This document shows positions 1-8,414 of a DNA stretch of 41,485 bases, in pieces. This DNA is from Pseudomonadota bacterium (lineage in GTDB: Bacteria > Pseudomonadota > Gammaproteobacteria > Burkholderiales > JABEVD01): assembly GCA_021845885.1 (NCBI GenBank), contig JAJZVB010000004.1, forward strand, positions 1 through 41,485, in the 5' to 3' direction. Every line of letters starts with the position of its first letter. Within the stretch, counting starts at the first letter, position 1. The translations under genes and the position numbers were made by a program. Below the pieces are notes generated by a model, which worked only from the letters and a program-made list of their open reading frames with translations, ran no database searches and had not been told where the DNA came from.

Positions 1-1
1 G

Positions 2-679
2 ACCGACGCCAAGCGCGGCAAGATCTTCACCCGCCTCATCAAGGAAATCACCGTGGCGGCGAAGCTGGGAGGAGGCGACATTGCCTCCAACCCGAGGCTC
101 AGGCTTGCCGTCGACAAGGCCTACGACAACAACATGCCCAAGGACAACGTCGAGCGCGCGATCAAGCGCGGCAGCGGCGACATGGAGGGCGTCAACTACG
201 AGGAAATCCGCTACGAGGGTTACAGCATCAACGGCGCCGCAGTGATGGTCGACTGCCTGACGGACAACAGGGTCAGGACGGTTGCGGACGTGCGCCATGC
301 CTTCACCAAGCACGGCGGCAATCTCGGCACGGACGGCTCGGTTTCCTTCCTTTTCAGGCATTGCGGCCAACTGGTCTTTTCCCCTGAAACGGACGAGGAA
401 AAGCTGTTCGAGACCGCGCTCGAAGCCGGAGCTGAGGACGTCCTGAGCCAGGAGGACGGCAGCTTCGAGGTGATTACGTCGCCCCAGGATTTCGAGGCGG
501 TGAAGGCTGCGCTCGAGAAGGCCGGGATCAGGCCAGAATTTGCCGAAGTGACGATGCGCCCCGAGAACGAAACGGTTTTTGCAGGGGAGGACGGGATCAG
601 GATGCAGAAGCTGCTCGACGCCCTCGAGAACCTGGACGACGTCCAGGCGGTCTATACCACGGCGGTGATCGAGGACTGA
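2..679 (+). CDS. yebC: YebC/PmpR family regulator (5' end missing)
   Basis: The reading frame is open from base 2, so the start lies before the window. The visible 225 residues begin [16 protein letters not shown], which corresponds to about residue 16 of the family; full-length YebC is about 240 residues, so only the first 15 or so are missing. The family signature is clear: [16 protein letters not shown], then the [14 protein letters not shown] helix, the [17 protein letters not shown] strand and the [11 protein letters not shown]-terminus. YebC proteins are cytoplasmic. They were described as DNA-binding regulators, and some members help ribosomes through proline stretches. The gene sits directly upstream of ruvC, as in many proteobacteria. 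Its TGA stop is followed at once by the GTG of a ruvC-like relic. Confidence 0.95.
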   Translation, partial: TDAKRGKIFTRLIKEITVAAKLGGGDIASNPRLRLAVDKAYDNNMPKDNVERAIKRGSGDMEGVNYEEIRYEGYSINGAAVMVDCLTDNRVRTVADVRHAFTKHGGNLGTDGSVSFLFRHCGQLVFSPETDEEKLFETALEAGAEDVLSQEDGSFEVITSPQDFEAVKAALEKAGIRPEFAEVTMRPENETVFAGEDGIRMQKLLDALENLDDVQAVYTTAVIED

Positions 680-784
680 GTGCGCATCCTCGGGATTGAT
701 CCCGGCCTCAGGATAACTGGTTTTAGTTACGGCATAACTTGCTTGCGCAAATTAGCCTGCTCTGAAACCCGTCGCGAGTCATGA
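680..784 (+). pseudogene. Relic of a second ruvC 5' end
   Basis: A GTG codon placed immediately after the yebC stop opens a 34-codon frame whose first 15 residues are [15 protein letters not shown]. This is the N-terminus of RuvC including its first catalytic Asp. Residue 16 onward (SYGITCLRK...) has no RuvC character, and the frame stops at 782-784, overlapping the ATG of the intact ruvC. Compared with the matching codons of the intact gene (793-837), the relic differs at 8 of 45 bases, nearly all synonymous, and shares a 15-base identical block (698-712 and 811-825). It looks like the original ruvC start left behind after a homologous but diverged copy took over. Translation as a leader peptide coupled to ruvC by the ATGA overlap cannot be excluded. 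Confidence 0.75.
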
Positions 785-1284
785 GTGATACGGTGCGGAT
801 ACTGGGTATCGATCCCGGCCTCAGGGTGACGGGTTTTGGCATCCTGGAAAGGAAAGGGCAGCGTCTCGATTATGTCGCAAGCGGCTGCATCAGGACACCC
901 AAAGGCGAATTGCCTGAGCGGCTCAAGTCGATACTGGAAGGGCTTATAGAGGTGATCGCCATTCACGATCCTGCCGAAGTCGCGATAGAGAAGGTTTTCG
1001 TCAACGTCAATCCGCAGTCCACCCTCCTGCTCGGGCAGGCGAGGGGCGCCGCGATATGCGCCGCCGTATCGAGGAACCTCCCGGTTTCCGAATACACCGC
1101 GCTGCAGGTGAAGCAGTCCGTCGTCGGAAACGGGCATGCTGCGAAGGAGCAGGTCCAGGAAATGGTCAAGCGCCTTTTGAACCTCACCGGCATTCCCCAG
1201 GCGGATGCGGCCGACGGGCTCGCCTGCGCGATCTGCCATGCGCATGCGGGCAGCCTTTCCTACAGGATGGGAAGAAGAACATGA
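781..1284 (+). CDS. ruvC: Holliday junction endonuclease RuvC
   Basis: RuvC is a dimeric Mg-dependent resolvase that cuts Holliday junctions held by the RuvAB complex. The 167-residue product is close to the usual 173. The four catalytic acidic residues can be placed by motif: D11 in LGIDPGLR, E70 in EVAIEKVF, and D142 and D145 in QADAADGLA. These match E. coli D7, E66, D138 and D141 with a constant shift of four. The start ATG at 781 gives MSDTVRIL and overlaps the stop of the upstream ruvC relic; the shift of four comes from the extra N-terminal residues. The stop overlaps the ruvA start (ATGA at 1281-1284). Confidence 0.95.
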   Translation: MSDTVRILGIDPGLRVTGFGILERKGQRLDYVASGCIRTPKGELPERLKSILEGLIEVIAIHDPAEVAIEKVFVNVNPQSTLLLGQARGAAICAAVSRNLPVSEYTALQVKQSVVGNGHAAKEQVQEMVKRLLNLTGIPQADAADGLACAICHAHAGSLSYRMGRRT

Positions 1285-1850
1285 TCGGCAGGATTACGGG
1301 CAAGCTCCTCGAGAAGCACCCTCCCCTCATTCTCGTCGACGTGAACGGCGTGGGTTACGAAATGGACGTTCCCATGAGCACCTATTACGTGCTTCCCGCC
1401 ACAGGCGAATCCGTTTCCCTCTACACCCATCTTTCGATCAGGGAAGATGCCCATGTCCTTTACGGATTCTCGACGCTTGAAGAAAGAAAAGTGTTCAGGC
1501 AGCTCCTCAGGATAAGCGGGGTGGGGCCGAAGCTCGCCCTTTCCGTTCTTTCCGGCCTTTCCATTGCGGAACTGGCCGGCGCAGTCCAGTCAGGGGAATC
1601 CGGAAGGCTGGTGAGAATCCCCGGAGTGGGCAAGAAGACCGCGGAGCGGCTTGTGCTCGAGCTCAGGGACAAGCTCGAAGGGCCTGCCGTCATTCCGTTC
1701 GGAGGGAAAAGCGATGTACTGAACGCGCTCGTCGCGCTCGGCTACAGCGAGAAGGAAGCCTCTGGTGCGGTGAGCCGCATCGATCCGAATCTTTCAACAG
1801 AGGAAGGCATCAGGGCCGGGCTCAGGATGCTTTCAAGGGGGGCTTCATGA
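1281..1850 (+). CDS. ruvA: Holliday junction DNA helicase subunit RuvA
   Basis: RuvA is the tetrameric junction-binding protein that positions RuvB rings for branch migration. The 189-residue product starts [12 protein letters not shown]. It has the N-terminal OB-fold (about 1-64), two helix-hairpin-helix motifs ([14 protein letters not shown] and [17 protein letters not shown], about 73-130), and a C-terminal RuvB-contacting domain with the typical [12 protein letters not shown] helix. A longer in-frame start upstream inside ruvC exists, but ATG 1281 gives the canonical N-terminus. The start overlaps the ruvC stop and the stop overlaps the ruvB start by ATGA, so ruvCAB is translationally coupled. 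Confidence 0.96.
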   Translation: MIGRITGKLLEKHPPLILVDVNGVGYEMDVPMSTYYVLPATGESVSLYTHLSIREDAHVLYGFSTLEERKVFRQLLRISGVGPKLALSVLSGLSIAELAGAVQSGESGRLVRIPGVGKKTAERLVLELRDKLEGPAVIPFGGKSDVLNALVALGYSEKEASGAVSRIDPNLSTEEGIRAGLRMLSRGAS

Positions 1851-2860
1851 TCGAATCGGACAGGCTGATATCGGGATCCGCCATTTCCCAGGAGGAGGCG
1901 CAGGAACGGGCGCTGCGGCCCAGGCTGCTCGACGAATACGTGGGTCAGGAAAGGATCCGCGGGCAATTGCAGATTTTCATCGAGGCGGCGAAAATGCGGC
2001 GGGAGACGCTCGACCACGTGCTGCTTTTCGGCCCTCCCGGGCTCGGCAAGACGACGCTCGCCCACATCATCAGCCGGGAGATGGGGGTGAACCTCAGACA
2101 GACTTCAGGTCCGGTTCTGGAGCGCGCGGGGGACCTCGCTGCGCTGCTGACCAATCTCGAGCCCCATGACGTGCTTTTCATCGACGAGATTCACAGATTG
2201 AGTCCGGTTGTCGAGGAAATCCTTTATCCAGCCCTCGAAGATTACCAGCTCGACATCATGATAGGCGAAGGGCCTGCCGCGAGGTCGGTCAAGCTCGATC
2301 TCCCCCCTTTCACGCTGGTCGGCGCCACGACGCGGGCGGGCATGCTCACCAATCCGTTGAGGGACCGCTTCGGCATCGTCGCGAGGCTGGAATTCTACAC
2401 GGTGGATGAGCTCGCCAGGATCGTGGTCAGGTCGGCTTCGCTCTTGAATGTCAGCATGTCCACGGACGGTGCGCTCGAAATCGCAAGGCGCTCCAGGGGC
2501 ACGCCGAGAATCGCGAACAGGCTTTTGAGGCGAGTCCGGGATTACGCCGAAGTGAAGGCCGACGGGAAAGTGAGCGCAGAGGTTGCCGATGCGGCGCTTT
2601 CCATGCTCGACGTCGATCCCATAGGCTTCGACGTCATGGACAGGAAGCTGATTCTCGCCATCATCGAGAAATTCTCAGGCGGCCCGGTGGGCGTCGACAA
2701 TCTGGCCGCAGCGATCGGAGAGGAACGGGACACGATAGAAGACGTGATCGAGCCCTACCTCATCCAGCAGGGTTACATCCAGAGAACCGCGCGTGGTAGA
2801 ATCGCGACGCTCATCGCATACCGGCATTTCGGGCTCACCACCGAAGGGAACCTGATTTGA
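1847..2860 (+). CDS. ruvB: Holliday junction branch migration ATPase RuvB
   Basis: RuvB is the hexameric AAA+ motor of branch migration. The 337-residue product is of normal length. Visible motifs are [15 protein letters not shown] near the N-terminus, Walker [10 protein letters not shown], Walker [10 protein letters not shown], sensor 1 VGATTRAG, the arginine-finger region NPLRDRFG, sensor 2 [17 protein letters not shown], and a C-terminal winged helix ending YRHFG. Its ATG overlaps the ruvA stop (1847-1850). Its own TGA overlaps the TTG start of ybgC. Arginine is often encoded by AGG here, as in most genes of the window. Confidence 0.97.
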   Translation: MIESDRLISGSAISQEEAQERALRPRLLDEYVGQERIRGQLQIFIEAAKMRRETLDHVLLFGPPGLGKTTLAHIISREMGVNLRQTSGPVLERAGDLAALLTNLEPHDVLFIDEIHRLSPVVEEILYPALEDYQLDIMIGEGPAARSVKLDLPPFTLVGATTRAGMLTNPLRDRFGIVARLEFYTVDELARIVVRSASLLNVSMSTDGALEIARRSRGTPRIANRLLRRVRDYAEVKADGKVSAEVADAALSMLDVDPIGFDVMDRKLILAIIEKFSGGPVGVDNLAAAIGEERDTIEDVIEPYLIQQGYIQRTARGRIATLIAYRHFGLTTEGNLI

Positions 2861-3252
2861 GCTATTCGCTTCCCGTCAGGATCTATTACCAGGATACCGA
2901 TGCGGGAGGCGTGGTGTTCCATTCGGGCTACATCGATTTCATGGAGCGGGCCAGGTCGGAATGGCTGAGGAGCCTGGGGTTTTCCAATTCAGGCCTGATG
3001 AAGGATCTCGGCGTTGTTTTCGTGGTTCGCTCGCTCGAAATCACCTATTTCAAGCCTGCTTTGCTCGACGATCTGCTCGACGTCGGGGTCGAAATCGAAT
3101 CTTTGGGGAGGAGCCTGATGGTTTTCAGACAGGAAGTGAGGCGCGGAGATGCCATTCTGGCGAGCGCCAAAGTCAGTCTGGTCTGCGCGGCAAGCGATTC
3201 ATTCAAGCCTGTGAGCGTGCCCGGCGCGATCAGGAAAATACTGGAAAGCTGA
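2857..3252 (+). CDS. ybgC: YbgC family acyl-CoA thioesterase
   Basis: A 131-residue hot-dog fold thioesterase, the usual first gene of tol-pal operons. In E. coli it acts on acyl-CoA or acyl-ACP near phospholipid synthesis. The signature [20 protein letters not shown] near the N-terminus carries the catalytic Asp and the conserved helix. The only good start is TTG at 2857, which overlaps the ruvB stop as TTGA and gives [15 protein letters not shown], the normal N-terminus. Two bases separate its stop from the tolQ ATG. Confidence 0.93.
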   Translation: MSYSLPVRIYYQDTDAGGVVFHSGYIDFMERARSEWLRSLGFSNSGLMKDLGVVFVVRSLEITYFKPALLDDLLDVGVEIESLGRSLMVFRQEVRRGDAILASAKVSLVCAASDSFKPVSVPGAIRKILES

Positions 3253-3254
3253 AC

Positions 3255-3938
3255 ATGGAATTCACGAAGGATTTGTCTTTTGTAAGCATGATCACGAACG
3301 CGAGCATCGTCGTTCAGGTGATACTCGGACTGCTGCTGCTTGTTTCCCTCCTTTCATGGTGGCACATCTTCATGAAGATGTTCTCGATCAGGCGGGCCTT
3401 CAGCCAGTCCGAAAAGTTCGAGAGGGATTTCTGGAGCAGTTCGGACCTCAATGCCATATACCAGAATGCGACTTCCGGGCGGCACGAGGCGGGGAGCCTC
3501 GAGCGGATATTCGAGGCGGGATTCAGGGAATTCCTGAAACTGAAGCGTCAGCCGGGGATGGACAACGGGGCCGTGATGGAAGGCACGAGGCGCGCGATGC
3601 GCGCGACCTACCAGAGGGAAATGGATACCCTGGAAGCCAATCTGCCCTTTCTTGCAACGGTCGGCTCGGTGAGCCCCTACGTCGGCCTTTTCGGAACGGT
3701 ATGGGGAATCATGAACGCATTCAGGGGATTGGCCAATGTCGCCCAGGCGACCCTTGCGCATGTCGCCCCTGGCATCGCGGAAGCCCTGATCGCCACCGCC
3801 ATAGGGCTTTTCGCCGCGATTCCGGCCGTGGTGGCCTACAACCGCTATTCCCATGAAGTGGACCGGTTGGCGAGCCGCTTCGACAGCTTCATGGAAGAGC
3901 TTTCCAACGTGCTGCAGCGCCAGGCGGCGAGGTCATGA
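3255..3938 (+). CDS. tolQ: Tol-Pal system proton channel subunit TolQ
   Basis: TolQ is an ExbB/MotA-family inner-membrane protein that, with TolR, converts proton flow into motion of TolA during outer-membrane constriction. The 227-residue product has three membrane segments: about residues 15-38 (ASIVVQVILGLLLLVSLLSW) and a pair in the C-terminal half (VGSVSPYVGLFGTVWGIM and EALIATAIGLFAAIPAVVAY). The cytoplasmic loop with the EANLPFLATVGSVSPYVGL motif is typical. ATG 3255 was chosen over a much longer frame from 2961 because it gives the normal MEFTKDLSFVSMI start. It shares an ATGA junction with tolR. Confidence 0.95.
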   Translation: MEFTKDLSFVSMITNASIVVQVILGLLLLVSLLSWWHIFMKMFSIRRAFSQSEKFERDFWSSSDLNAIYQNATSGRHEAGSLERIFEAGFREFLKLKRQPGMDNGAVMEGTRRAMRATYQREMDTLEANLPFLATVGSVSPYVGLFGTVWGIMNAFRGLANVAQATLAHVAPGIAEALIATAIGLFAAIPAVVAYNRYSHEVDRLASRFDSFMEELSNVLQRQAARS

Positions 3939-4360
3939 GTCTGGGTTCGAGGCGTCCGCGCCGCCAGATGAACCAGATCAACGTCGTGCCCTATATCGAC
4001 GTGATGCTGGTTTTGCTCGTCATCTTCATGGTCACGGCGCCCATGATCAATCCGGGAGAGATCAAGCTTCCCCAGGTCGGGCAATCCCTGAAAGTCCCCG
4101 TAGCCCCTCTCGAGGTGATCATCCGGTCGGATTCCACGCTCGCGCTCAGGGACAGGTCGAAATCGGGGTCGGCCAGGGAAATGACGAACGAGGAACTCGT
4201 TTCGGAGATCAGGCAGAAGCAGCAGGACAATCCCGAACAGCCCGTTGTGATCGCGGCTGACAAGTCGGTGAAATACGAAGAGGTGATCAAGGTCATGGAC
4301 ATCCTCGAGAGCCAGCAGGTCAAGGAAATCGGTCTGCTCGCGAAGCCCCTTGCGAAATGA
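3935..4360 (+). CDS. tolR: Tol-Pal system protein TolR
   Basis: TolR is an ExbD-family protein anchored by one N-terminal membrane helix. The 141-residue product starts with a basic segment (GSRRPRRQMNQINVVPYID) followed by VMLVLLVIFMVTAPM. The Asp of YIDVML is the conserved proton-carrying residue. The periplasmic domain contains the usual VVIAADKSVKYEEVIKVMD stretch. It is coupled by ATGA overlaps to tolQ upstream (3935-3938) and tolA downstream (4357-4360). Confidence 0.95.
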   Translation: MSLGSRRPRRQMNQINVVPYIDVMLVLLVIFMVTAPMINPGEIKLPQVGQSLKVPVAPLEVIIRSDSTLALRDRSKSGSAREMTNEELVSEIRQKQQDNPEQPVVIAADKSVKYEEVIKVMDILESQQVKEIGLLAKPLAK

Positions 4361-5112
4361 GCGAAAGGAGAATACCTGCGGCGATTCTCGCCGTCATGGT
4401 TCATCTGCTCCTCTTCGCCGTGCTCGTTTTCGGATTCAAATGGCAGGCTACGGAGCCCGTTCTGATGCAGGCCAAAATCTGGCAGGACATTCCATCCGCC
4501 CCTCAACCCGCTCCCGCCCCGATGCCTCAGCCGAAACCCGCACCCGAGCCCGTTCCCAAACCCGAGCCGATACCTCAGCCCAGACCCGAGCCCGTTCCCA
4601 AACCCGTGAACCCGGAAATCGCCATCAAGAAGGCGAAGGAGGAACATAAGAAGCAGGAAAAGATCAGGCAGCAGATGCTTGAAGAACAGAAGAGGCAGGA
4701 TAAACTGAAAGAGGAAAAGATCAGGCAGGAGAAGCTCAGGAAGCAAAAGGAAATCGAGAAGCAGAAGGTGGCCCGGCAGACGGAAGAAATGAACAAACTG
4801 CTTCAGCAGAAGGCCGCCGCTGCAAGAGCCGGGATAGTCGATGAATACAAGGCGAGGATACACAACAAGATCAAGCGCCATGTCGTCGTTCCTCCCGACA
4901 TCAACGGGAATCCCGAGGCGGTTTTCGACGTGGTGCTCCTTCCGGACGGGGAAGTGCTGAAGGCGACTTTGGTGAAGTCGAGCGGCTATCCCGCCTACGA
5001 CAGCGCGGTCGAGCGCGCCATACGCAGGGCTTCCCCCCTGCCGCTTCCTCCCGACCCTTCCCTTTTCGAGGAATTCAGGACCCTGGACTTGCATTTTAAG
5101 CCCAACGAATGA
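4357..5112 (+). CDS. tolA: Tol-Pal system protein TolA
   Basis: TolA spans the periplasm and connects TolQR to Pal and TolB. The 251-residue product has the three expected domains: a membrane helix (about 8-30); a linker that is first proline-rich (Pro every second residue, about 46-90) and then a highly charged Lys/Glu/Gln helix (about 90-165); and a C-terminal TonB-like domain with YKARIHNKIKRHVVVP and SSGYPAYDSAVERAI. It is shorter than E. coli TolA (about 420 residues) because the helical domain is short, which is common in betaproteobacteria. The proline-rich part is encoded by imperfect tandem repeats around 4500-4610. Confidence 0.93.
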   Translation: MSERRIPAAILAVMVHLLLFAVLVFGFKWQATEPVLMQAKIWQDIPSAPQPAPAPMPQPKPAPEPVPKPEPIPQPRPEPVPKPVNPEIAIKKAKEEHKKQEKIRQQMLEEQKRQDKLKEEKIRQEKLRKQKEIEKQKVARQTEEMNKLLQQKAAAARAGIVDEYKARIHNKIKRHVVVPPDINGNPEAVFDVVLLPDGEVLKATLVKSSGYPAYDSAVERAIRRASPLPLPPDPSLFEEFRTLDLHFKPNE

Positions 5113-5182
5113 AAGAATCTTGTAAGAAATCTTGTATAAACTGCGAAAGCCCGATTGAAGGTCGGGCGAACGGTATTCCGAC
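5111..5182 (+). promoter_or_regulatory. tolA-tolB spacer: 9-bp direct repeat, TATAAA, hairpin
   Basis: This is the only long gap inside tolQRAB. It contains AATCTTGTA twice (5116-5124 and 5128-5136), 12 bases apart. The second copy runs into TATAAA (5135-5140), a possible -10 element, but no good -35 is present at the right distance. A 6-bp perfect stem GCCCGA/TCGGGC (5149-5154 and 5162-5167) with a 7-base loop lies 15 bases upstream of the tolB ATG. It has no U-tract, so it is not a classical terminator. The features suggest a local tolB-pal promoter or a leader structure near the tolB ribosome-binding region. Confidence 0.35.
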
Positions 5183-6442
5183 ATGAAAAAATTTGCAAAC
5201 TGCATCGCCCTTCTGTTTCTGATCCTCTGCAGGCCGGCAGTTGCTGCGCTTTCCATAGAAATCGTGGGTGGCGGGGAAAACCAGATCCCCGTATCCGTGG
5301 TTCCTTTCGAATCCGATGCGCCGGGCGTCTCGGGCGTGATCGCTGCGGACCTCGCCCGATGCGGCATGTTCAAGATGGTCGATCCCGGAGGATTGAGTCC
5401 CCATTCGATCGAACAGGTGGTCTATCCGGACTGGATGGGCAGGGGGGCGGATGCGATCGTCATCGGCGGCATTTATCCCGCTGCCGGGGGGCAGTACGAG
5501 GTGCGGTTCAGGCTGCTTGACGTGGCGAAGCAGGCCCAGCTTGCCGGATTCAGCTTTACGGTTTCGAAGACCCAGTTCAGGCAGACTGCGCACAGGATAG
5601 CCGACATCATCTACCAGCAGCTGACCGGAGATGTCGGGGTGTTCAGCACGAAGATAGCCTATGTGTTGAAGCGCGGAACCCATTTCGAGCTCCAGGTGGC
5701 CGATGCGGACGGTTATGGCGCGCAATCCGTGGCTTCGGTCAACGAGCCCATCATTTCCCCTGCATGGTCTCCGGATGGAAAGAAGATCGCCTATGTCTCG
5801 TTCGAACAGGGCAAGGCGGTGGTTTATGTCCAGGATCTTTTGACCGGAAAGCGGCATATCGTGGCGAATTTCAGGGGCAGCAACAGCGCGCCGACCTGGG
5901 CCCCCGACGGGAAAAGGATCGCCTTCGTGCTGAGCCGCGACGGCCATTCCAGGATCCATATCGTGGACGAGGCGGGAGGGAGTCTCACGCGGGTCGAAGC
6001 TTCGCACGGGATCAGCACGGAACCCAGCTTCTCGCCCGACGGGCAGCAGATCATCTTCACGTCCGACAGAGGGGGCTCTCCCCAGGTCTACCGCATGCCC
6101 GTTACCGGGGGGCAGGCCGAGCGGTTGACTTTCGAGGGGAATTACAACGTTTCACCGCACTACAGCCCGGACGGCAAGAGCTTCGTTTACCTGGAGCGAA
6201 ACGGCGGGCATTTCAATGTCGCCATTCAGGATTTCGCCACGGGCCAGTCGCAGCTTCTCACGGACGGCGATCTCGACCAGTCTCCGACCTTTGCCCCCAA
6301 CGGGAAACTTATATTGTATGCCTCCATTTACGGTGGACGTGGTATATTAGCCATCGTATCGACAGATGGCAGAATCAAACAACGCCTGACCATGCAGTCC
6401 GGGGATATTCGTGAGCCTGCCTGGGGGCCGTTGGTGCATTAG
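5183..6442 (+). CDS. tolB: Tol-Pal system periplasmic protein TolB
   Basis: TolB is the periplasmic partner of Pal and TolA. The 419-residue product has a Sec signal peptide (MKKFANCIALLFLILCRPAVA, cleavage about residue 21), an N-terminal alpha/beta domain, and a C-terminal six-bladed beta-propeller. The propeller repeats are visible as WSPDGKKIAYVS, WAPDGKRIAFV, FSPDGQQIIFTSD, YSPDGKSFVYL and FAPNGKLILYAS. The C-terminus (REPAWGPLVH) is normal. It is preceded by a 70-base spacer with possible regulatory signals and followed after 29 bases by pal. Confidence 0.95.
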   Translation: MKKFANCIALLFLILCRPAVAALSIEIVGGGENQIPVSVVPFESDAPGVSGVIAADLARCGMFKMVDPGGLSPHSIEQVVYPDWMGRGADAIVIGGIYPAAGGQYEVRFRLLDVAKQAQLAGFSFTVSKTQFRQTAHRIADIIYQQLTGDVGVFSTKIAYVLKRGTHFELQVADADGYGAQSVASVNEPIISPAWSPDGKKIAYVSFEQGKAVVYVQDLLTGKRHIVANFRGSNSAPTWAPDGKRIAFVLSRDGHSRIHIVDEAGGSLTRVEASHGISTEPSFSPDGQQIIFTSDRGGSPQVYRMPVTGGQAERLTFEGNYNVSPHYSPDGKSFVYLERNGGHFNVAIQDFATGQSQLLTDGDLDQSPTFAPNGKLILYASIYGGRGILAIVSTDGRIKQRLTMQSGDIREPAWGPLVH

Positions 6443-6471
6443 AAATTTGATCAATAACTAAGGAGATAACC

Positions 6472-6981
6472 ATGAAACAACTGATGTTGAGCGCGCTGCT
6501 GATGAGCCTGCTTGCGGCCTGCGGAAGCCAGCCGACCAAGCCGGAAGCGAAGCCCGCGCCGGTGGTGGAGAAGGCCCCGGCCCCTGCTCCCAAGGCGGAA
6601 ACCAAGCCTGTCGCGGTCAACCCTCTCAATGATCCCAACAACATCCTTTCGCATCGCAGCGTTTATTACGATTTCGACAAGTCGATCGTGAAGGATGAAT
6701 ACAAGCCGATGATCACGGCGCATTCCGAATACCTGACCGGGCATGCTTCCGCCAAGATCCAGCTTCAGGGCAATTGCGACGAGCGCGGCAGCCGCGAATA
6801 CAACCTCGCGCTGGGACAGCGCCGCGCCGACAGCGTGAAGCAGCTGATGGAAGCTGCAGGTGTTTCCGCAGGCCAGATCTCGACCGTCAGCTACGGCTCG
6901 GAAAAGCCGCGCGCTCAAGGCCACAACGAGGAAGCCTGGGCGCAGAACCGCCGCACCGACATCGTTTACCAGAGCGAATAA
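6472..6981 (+). CDS. pal: Peptidoglycan-associated lipoprotein Pal
   Basis: Pal is an outer-membrane lipoprotein that binds peptidoglycan and TolB. The 169-residue product has a lipoprotein signal ending in the lipobox LLAAC (lipidated Cys at residue 17), an Ala/Pro/Lys-rich linker, and an OmpA-like domain with YYDFDKSIV and the meso-DAP-binding stretch GNCDERGSREYN followed by LALGQRRADSV. A strong ribosome-binding site, AAGGAG, stands just upstream of ATG 6472. Two bases differ from a direct join: cpoB starts at the base after the stop. Confidence 0.96.
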   Translation: MKQLMLSALLMSLLAACGSQPTKPEAKPAPVVEKAPAPAPKAETKPVAVNPLNDPNNILSHRSVYYDFDKSIVKDEYKPMITAHSEYLTGHASAKIQLQGNCDERGSREYNLALGQRRADSVKQLMEAAGVSAGQISTVSYGSEKPRAQGHNEEAWAQNRRTDIVYQSE

Positions 6982-7773
6982 TTGCCTAGTGCAGCGAACC
7001 GGAACCGCCTGAAAAGGCGGTTCTCCCTATTCCTTTTCTTGCTCGCGACCCAGGCGCATGCCGGGCTGTTCGACGACGACGTGGCCCGTCAGAAAATCGA
7101 CGAGCAGGCGCAGGAAATACAGAAGCTGAAGGCCGATCTGGAGGATGCCTCGGCCAGGCTCAAGAAGCTGGAAGGCGGCATGATCGACATGGCCACCAGT
7201 ATCCAGTCGCAGAACGCCGATATCGCCGCCTTGCGCGGCAAGATCGAAGAGCTCCAGTACGGCATCGATACCGCGCAGAAGCGGCAGAAGGATTTCTACG
7301 TCGATCTCGACACCCGCTTGAGGCGCCTCGAGCCGCAGGCGGCTTCTTCCCCCTCGGCCGTGATGCCCGCATCGACCCCGGCTGCTGCGGCCCCCTCCTC
7401 GGGCGAAGGCGGCGAATACGAGGCTGCCTTCAATCTGTTCAAGACGGGCGATTACGGCGGCGCCATTTCGGGTTTCCAGGGTTTCCTGAAGGCCCATCCT
7501 TCGAGCAGTTATGCGCCCTCTGCGCAGTACTGGATAGGCAATGCCTATTTCGCGACGAAAGATTTCAAGAATGCGATCGCCGCGCAGAAAACCCTGATCT
7601 CGAAATATCCGGACAGCCAGAAAGTGCCTGACGCCCTCATCAACATCGCGAGCAGCCAGTTCGAGCTCGGGCAGACGAAGGAGTCGAAGAAGACGCTCCG
7701 GGCCGTCATTGAGAAATATCCTTCGAGCGACGCCGCGGCCAAGGCGAAGCGGCGTCTCGACAGCCTGAAGTAG
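6982..7773 (+). CDS. cpoB: Cell division coordinator CpoB (YbgF)
   Basis: CpoB links Tol-Pal function to peptidoglycan synthesis during constriction. The 263-residue product has a signal peptide (basic RNRLKRR, then SLFLFLLATQAHA, cleavage about residue 27), a coiled-coil trimerisation segment (about 35-110), an Ala/Pro/Ser linker, and a C-terminal TPR domain beginning about residue 145 (YEAAFNLFKTGDYGGAISGFQGFL and two further repeats). No ATG is available upstream of the signal peptide. The TTG at 6982, directly after the pal stop, gives a complete signal sequence and is the chosen start. Confidence 0.93.
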   Translation: MPSAANRNRLKRRFSLFLFLLATQAHAGLFDDDVARQKIDEQAQEIQKLKADLEDASARLKKLEGGMIDMATSIQSQNADIAALRGKIEELQYGIDTAQKRQKDFYVDLDTRLRRLEPQAASSPSAVMPASTPAAAAPSSGEGGEYEAAFNLFKTGDYGGAISGFQGFLKAHPSSSYAPSAQYWIGNAYFATKDFKNAIAAQKTLISKYPDSQKVPDALINIASSQFELGQTKESKKTLRAVIEKYPSSDAAAKAKRRLDSLK

Positions 7774-8414
7774 TGCCTTCCCTCAGGGTCAACGAAATAT
7801 TCTATTCCCTCCAGGGGGAGACGAGCCGCTCGGGCCTTCGCACCGTTTTCGTCCGGCTCACGGGCTGCCCCCTGAGATGCAGCTATTGCGACACCGAATA
7901 TGCCTTCCACGAAGGAAGATCCATGGAGATGGACGAGATTCTCGGGGAAGTCGGGAAACACGCCGCGCATTACGTCACGGTCACGGGAGGGGAGCCGCTT
8001 GCGCAGAAGCATTGCCTTCTCCTTCTCGAAGCGCTTTGCGACCAAGGTTATTCCGTATCGCTGGAAACGGGAGGCGCGATGGACATATCGAAGGTCGACG
8101 GCAGGGTTTCCAGGATAGTCGACATCAAGACGCCGGGTTCGATCGAGGAATCGAAGAACCTCTGGTCCAACCTTGATTGGCTGAACGGGAACGACGAGAT
8201 CAAGTTCGTGCTCACGGACCGCGCCGATTACGAATGGGCGAGAAGCGTTTTCGAGGAGAGAAGGCTTGGCGCCATCGCTCCCGTGCTCTTTTCCCCTGCC
8301 CAGGGGATGCTTCATCCGAAGGATCTCGCCGAATGGATACTCGAGGACGGGCTCGAAGTCAGGATGCAGATCCAGCTTCACAAGCTGATATGGGGGAATG
8401 AACCTGGACACTAG
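7773..8414 (+). CDS. queE: 7-carboxy-7-deazaguanine synthase QueE
   Basis: QueE is a radical SAM enzyme that converts 6-carboxytetrahydropterin to 7-carboxy-7-deazaguanine in the preQ0/queuosine pathway. The 213-residue product opens [19 protein letters not shown], typical of QueE, and carries the cluster-binding CPLRCSYC motif (CxxxCxxC) after FVRLTG, then the [11 protein letters not shown]-binding stretch. The start is GTG at 7773, which shares one base with the cpoB stop. It overlaps queC by 17 bases. QueD and FolE, also needed for preQ0, are not in the window. Confidence 0.94.
   Translation: MPSLRVNEIFYSLQGETSRSGLRTVFVRLTGCPLRCSYCDTEYAFHEGRSMEMDEILGEVGKHAAHYVTVTGGEPLAQKHCLLLLEALCDQGYSVSLETGGAMDISKVDGRVSRIVDIKTPGSIEESKNLWSNLDWLNGNDEIKFVLTDRADYEWARSVFEERRLGAIAPVLFSPAQGMLHPKDLAEWILEDGLEVRMQIQLHKLIWGNEPGH

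Noticed and set aside
4500-4610. Short tandem repeats in tolA as a possible CRISPR or mobile repeat
   Set aside because: They are imperfect, in frame, and encode the Pro-rich TolA linker. No CRISPR array or insertion sequence was found anywhere in the window.
3991-5373. 460-codon minus-strand ORF opposite tolR-tolA
   Set aside because: It is a shadow of the Lys/Glu/Pro-rich tolA sequence (Leu/Phe-rich on the other strand), with no recognisable domain and no ribosome-binding site.
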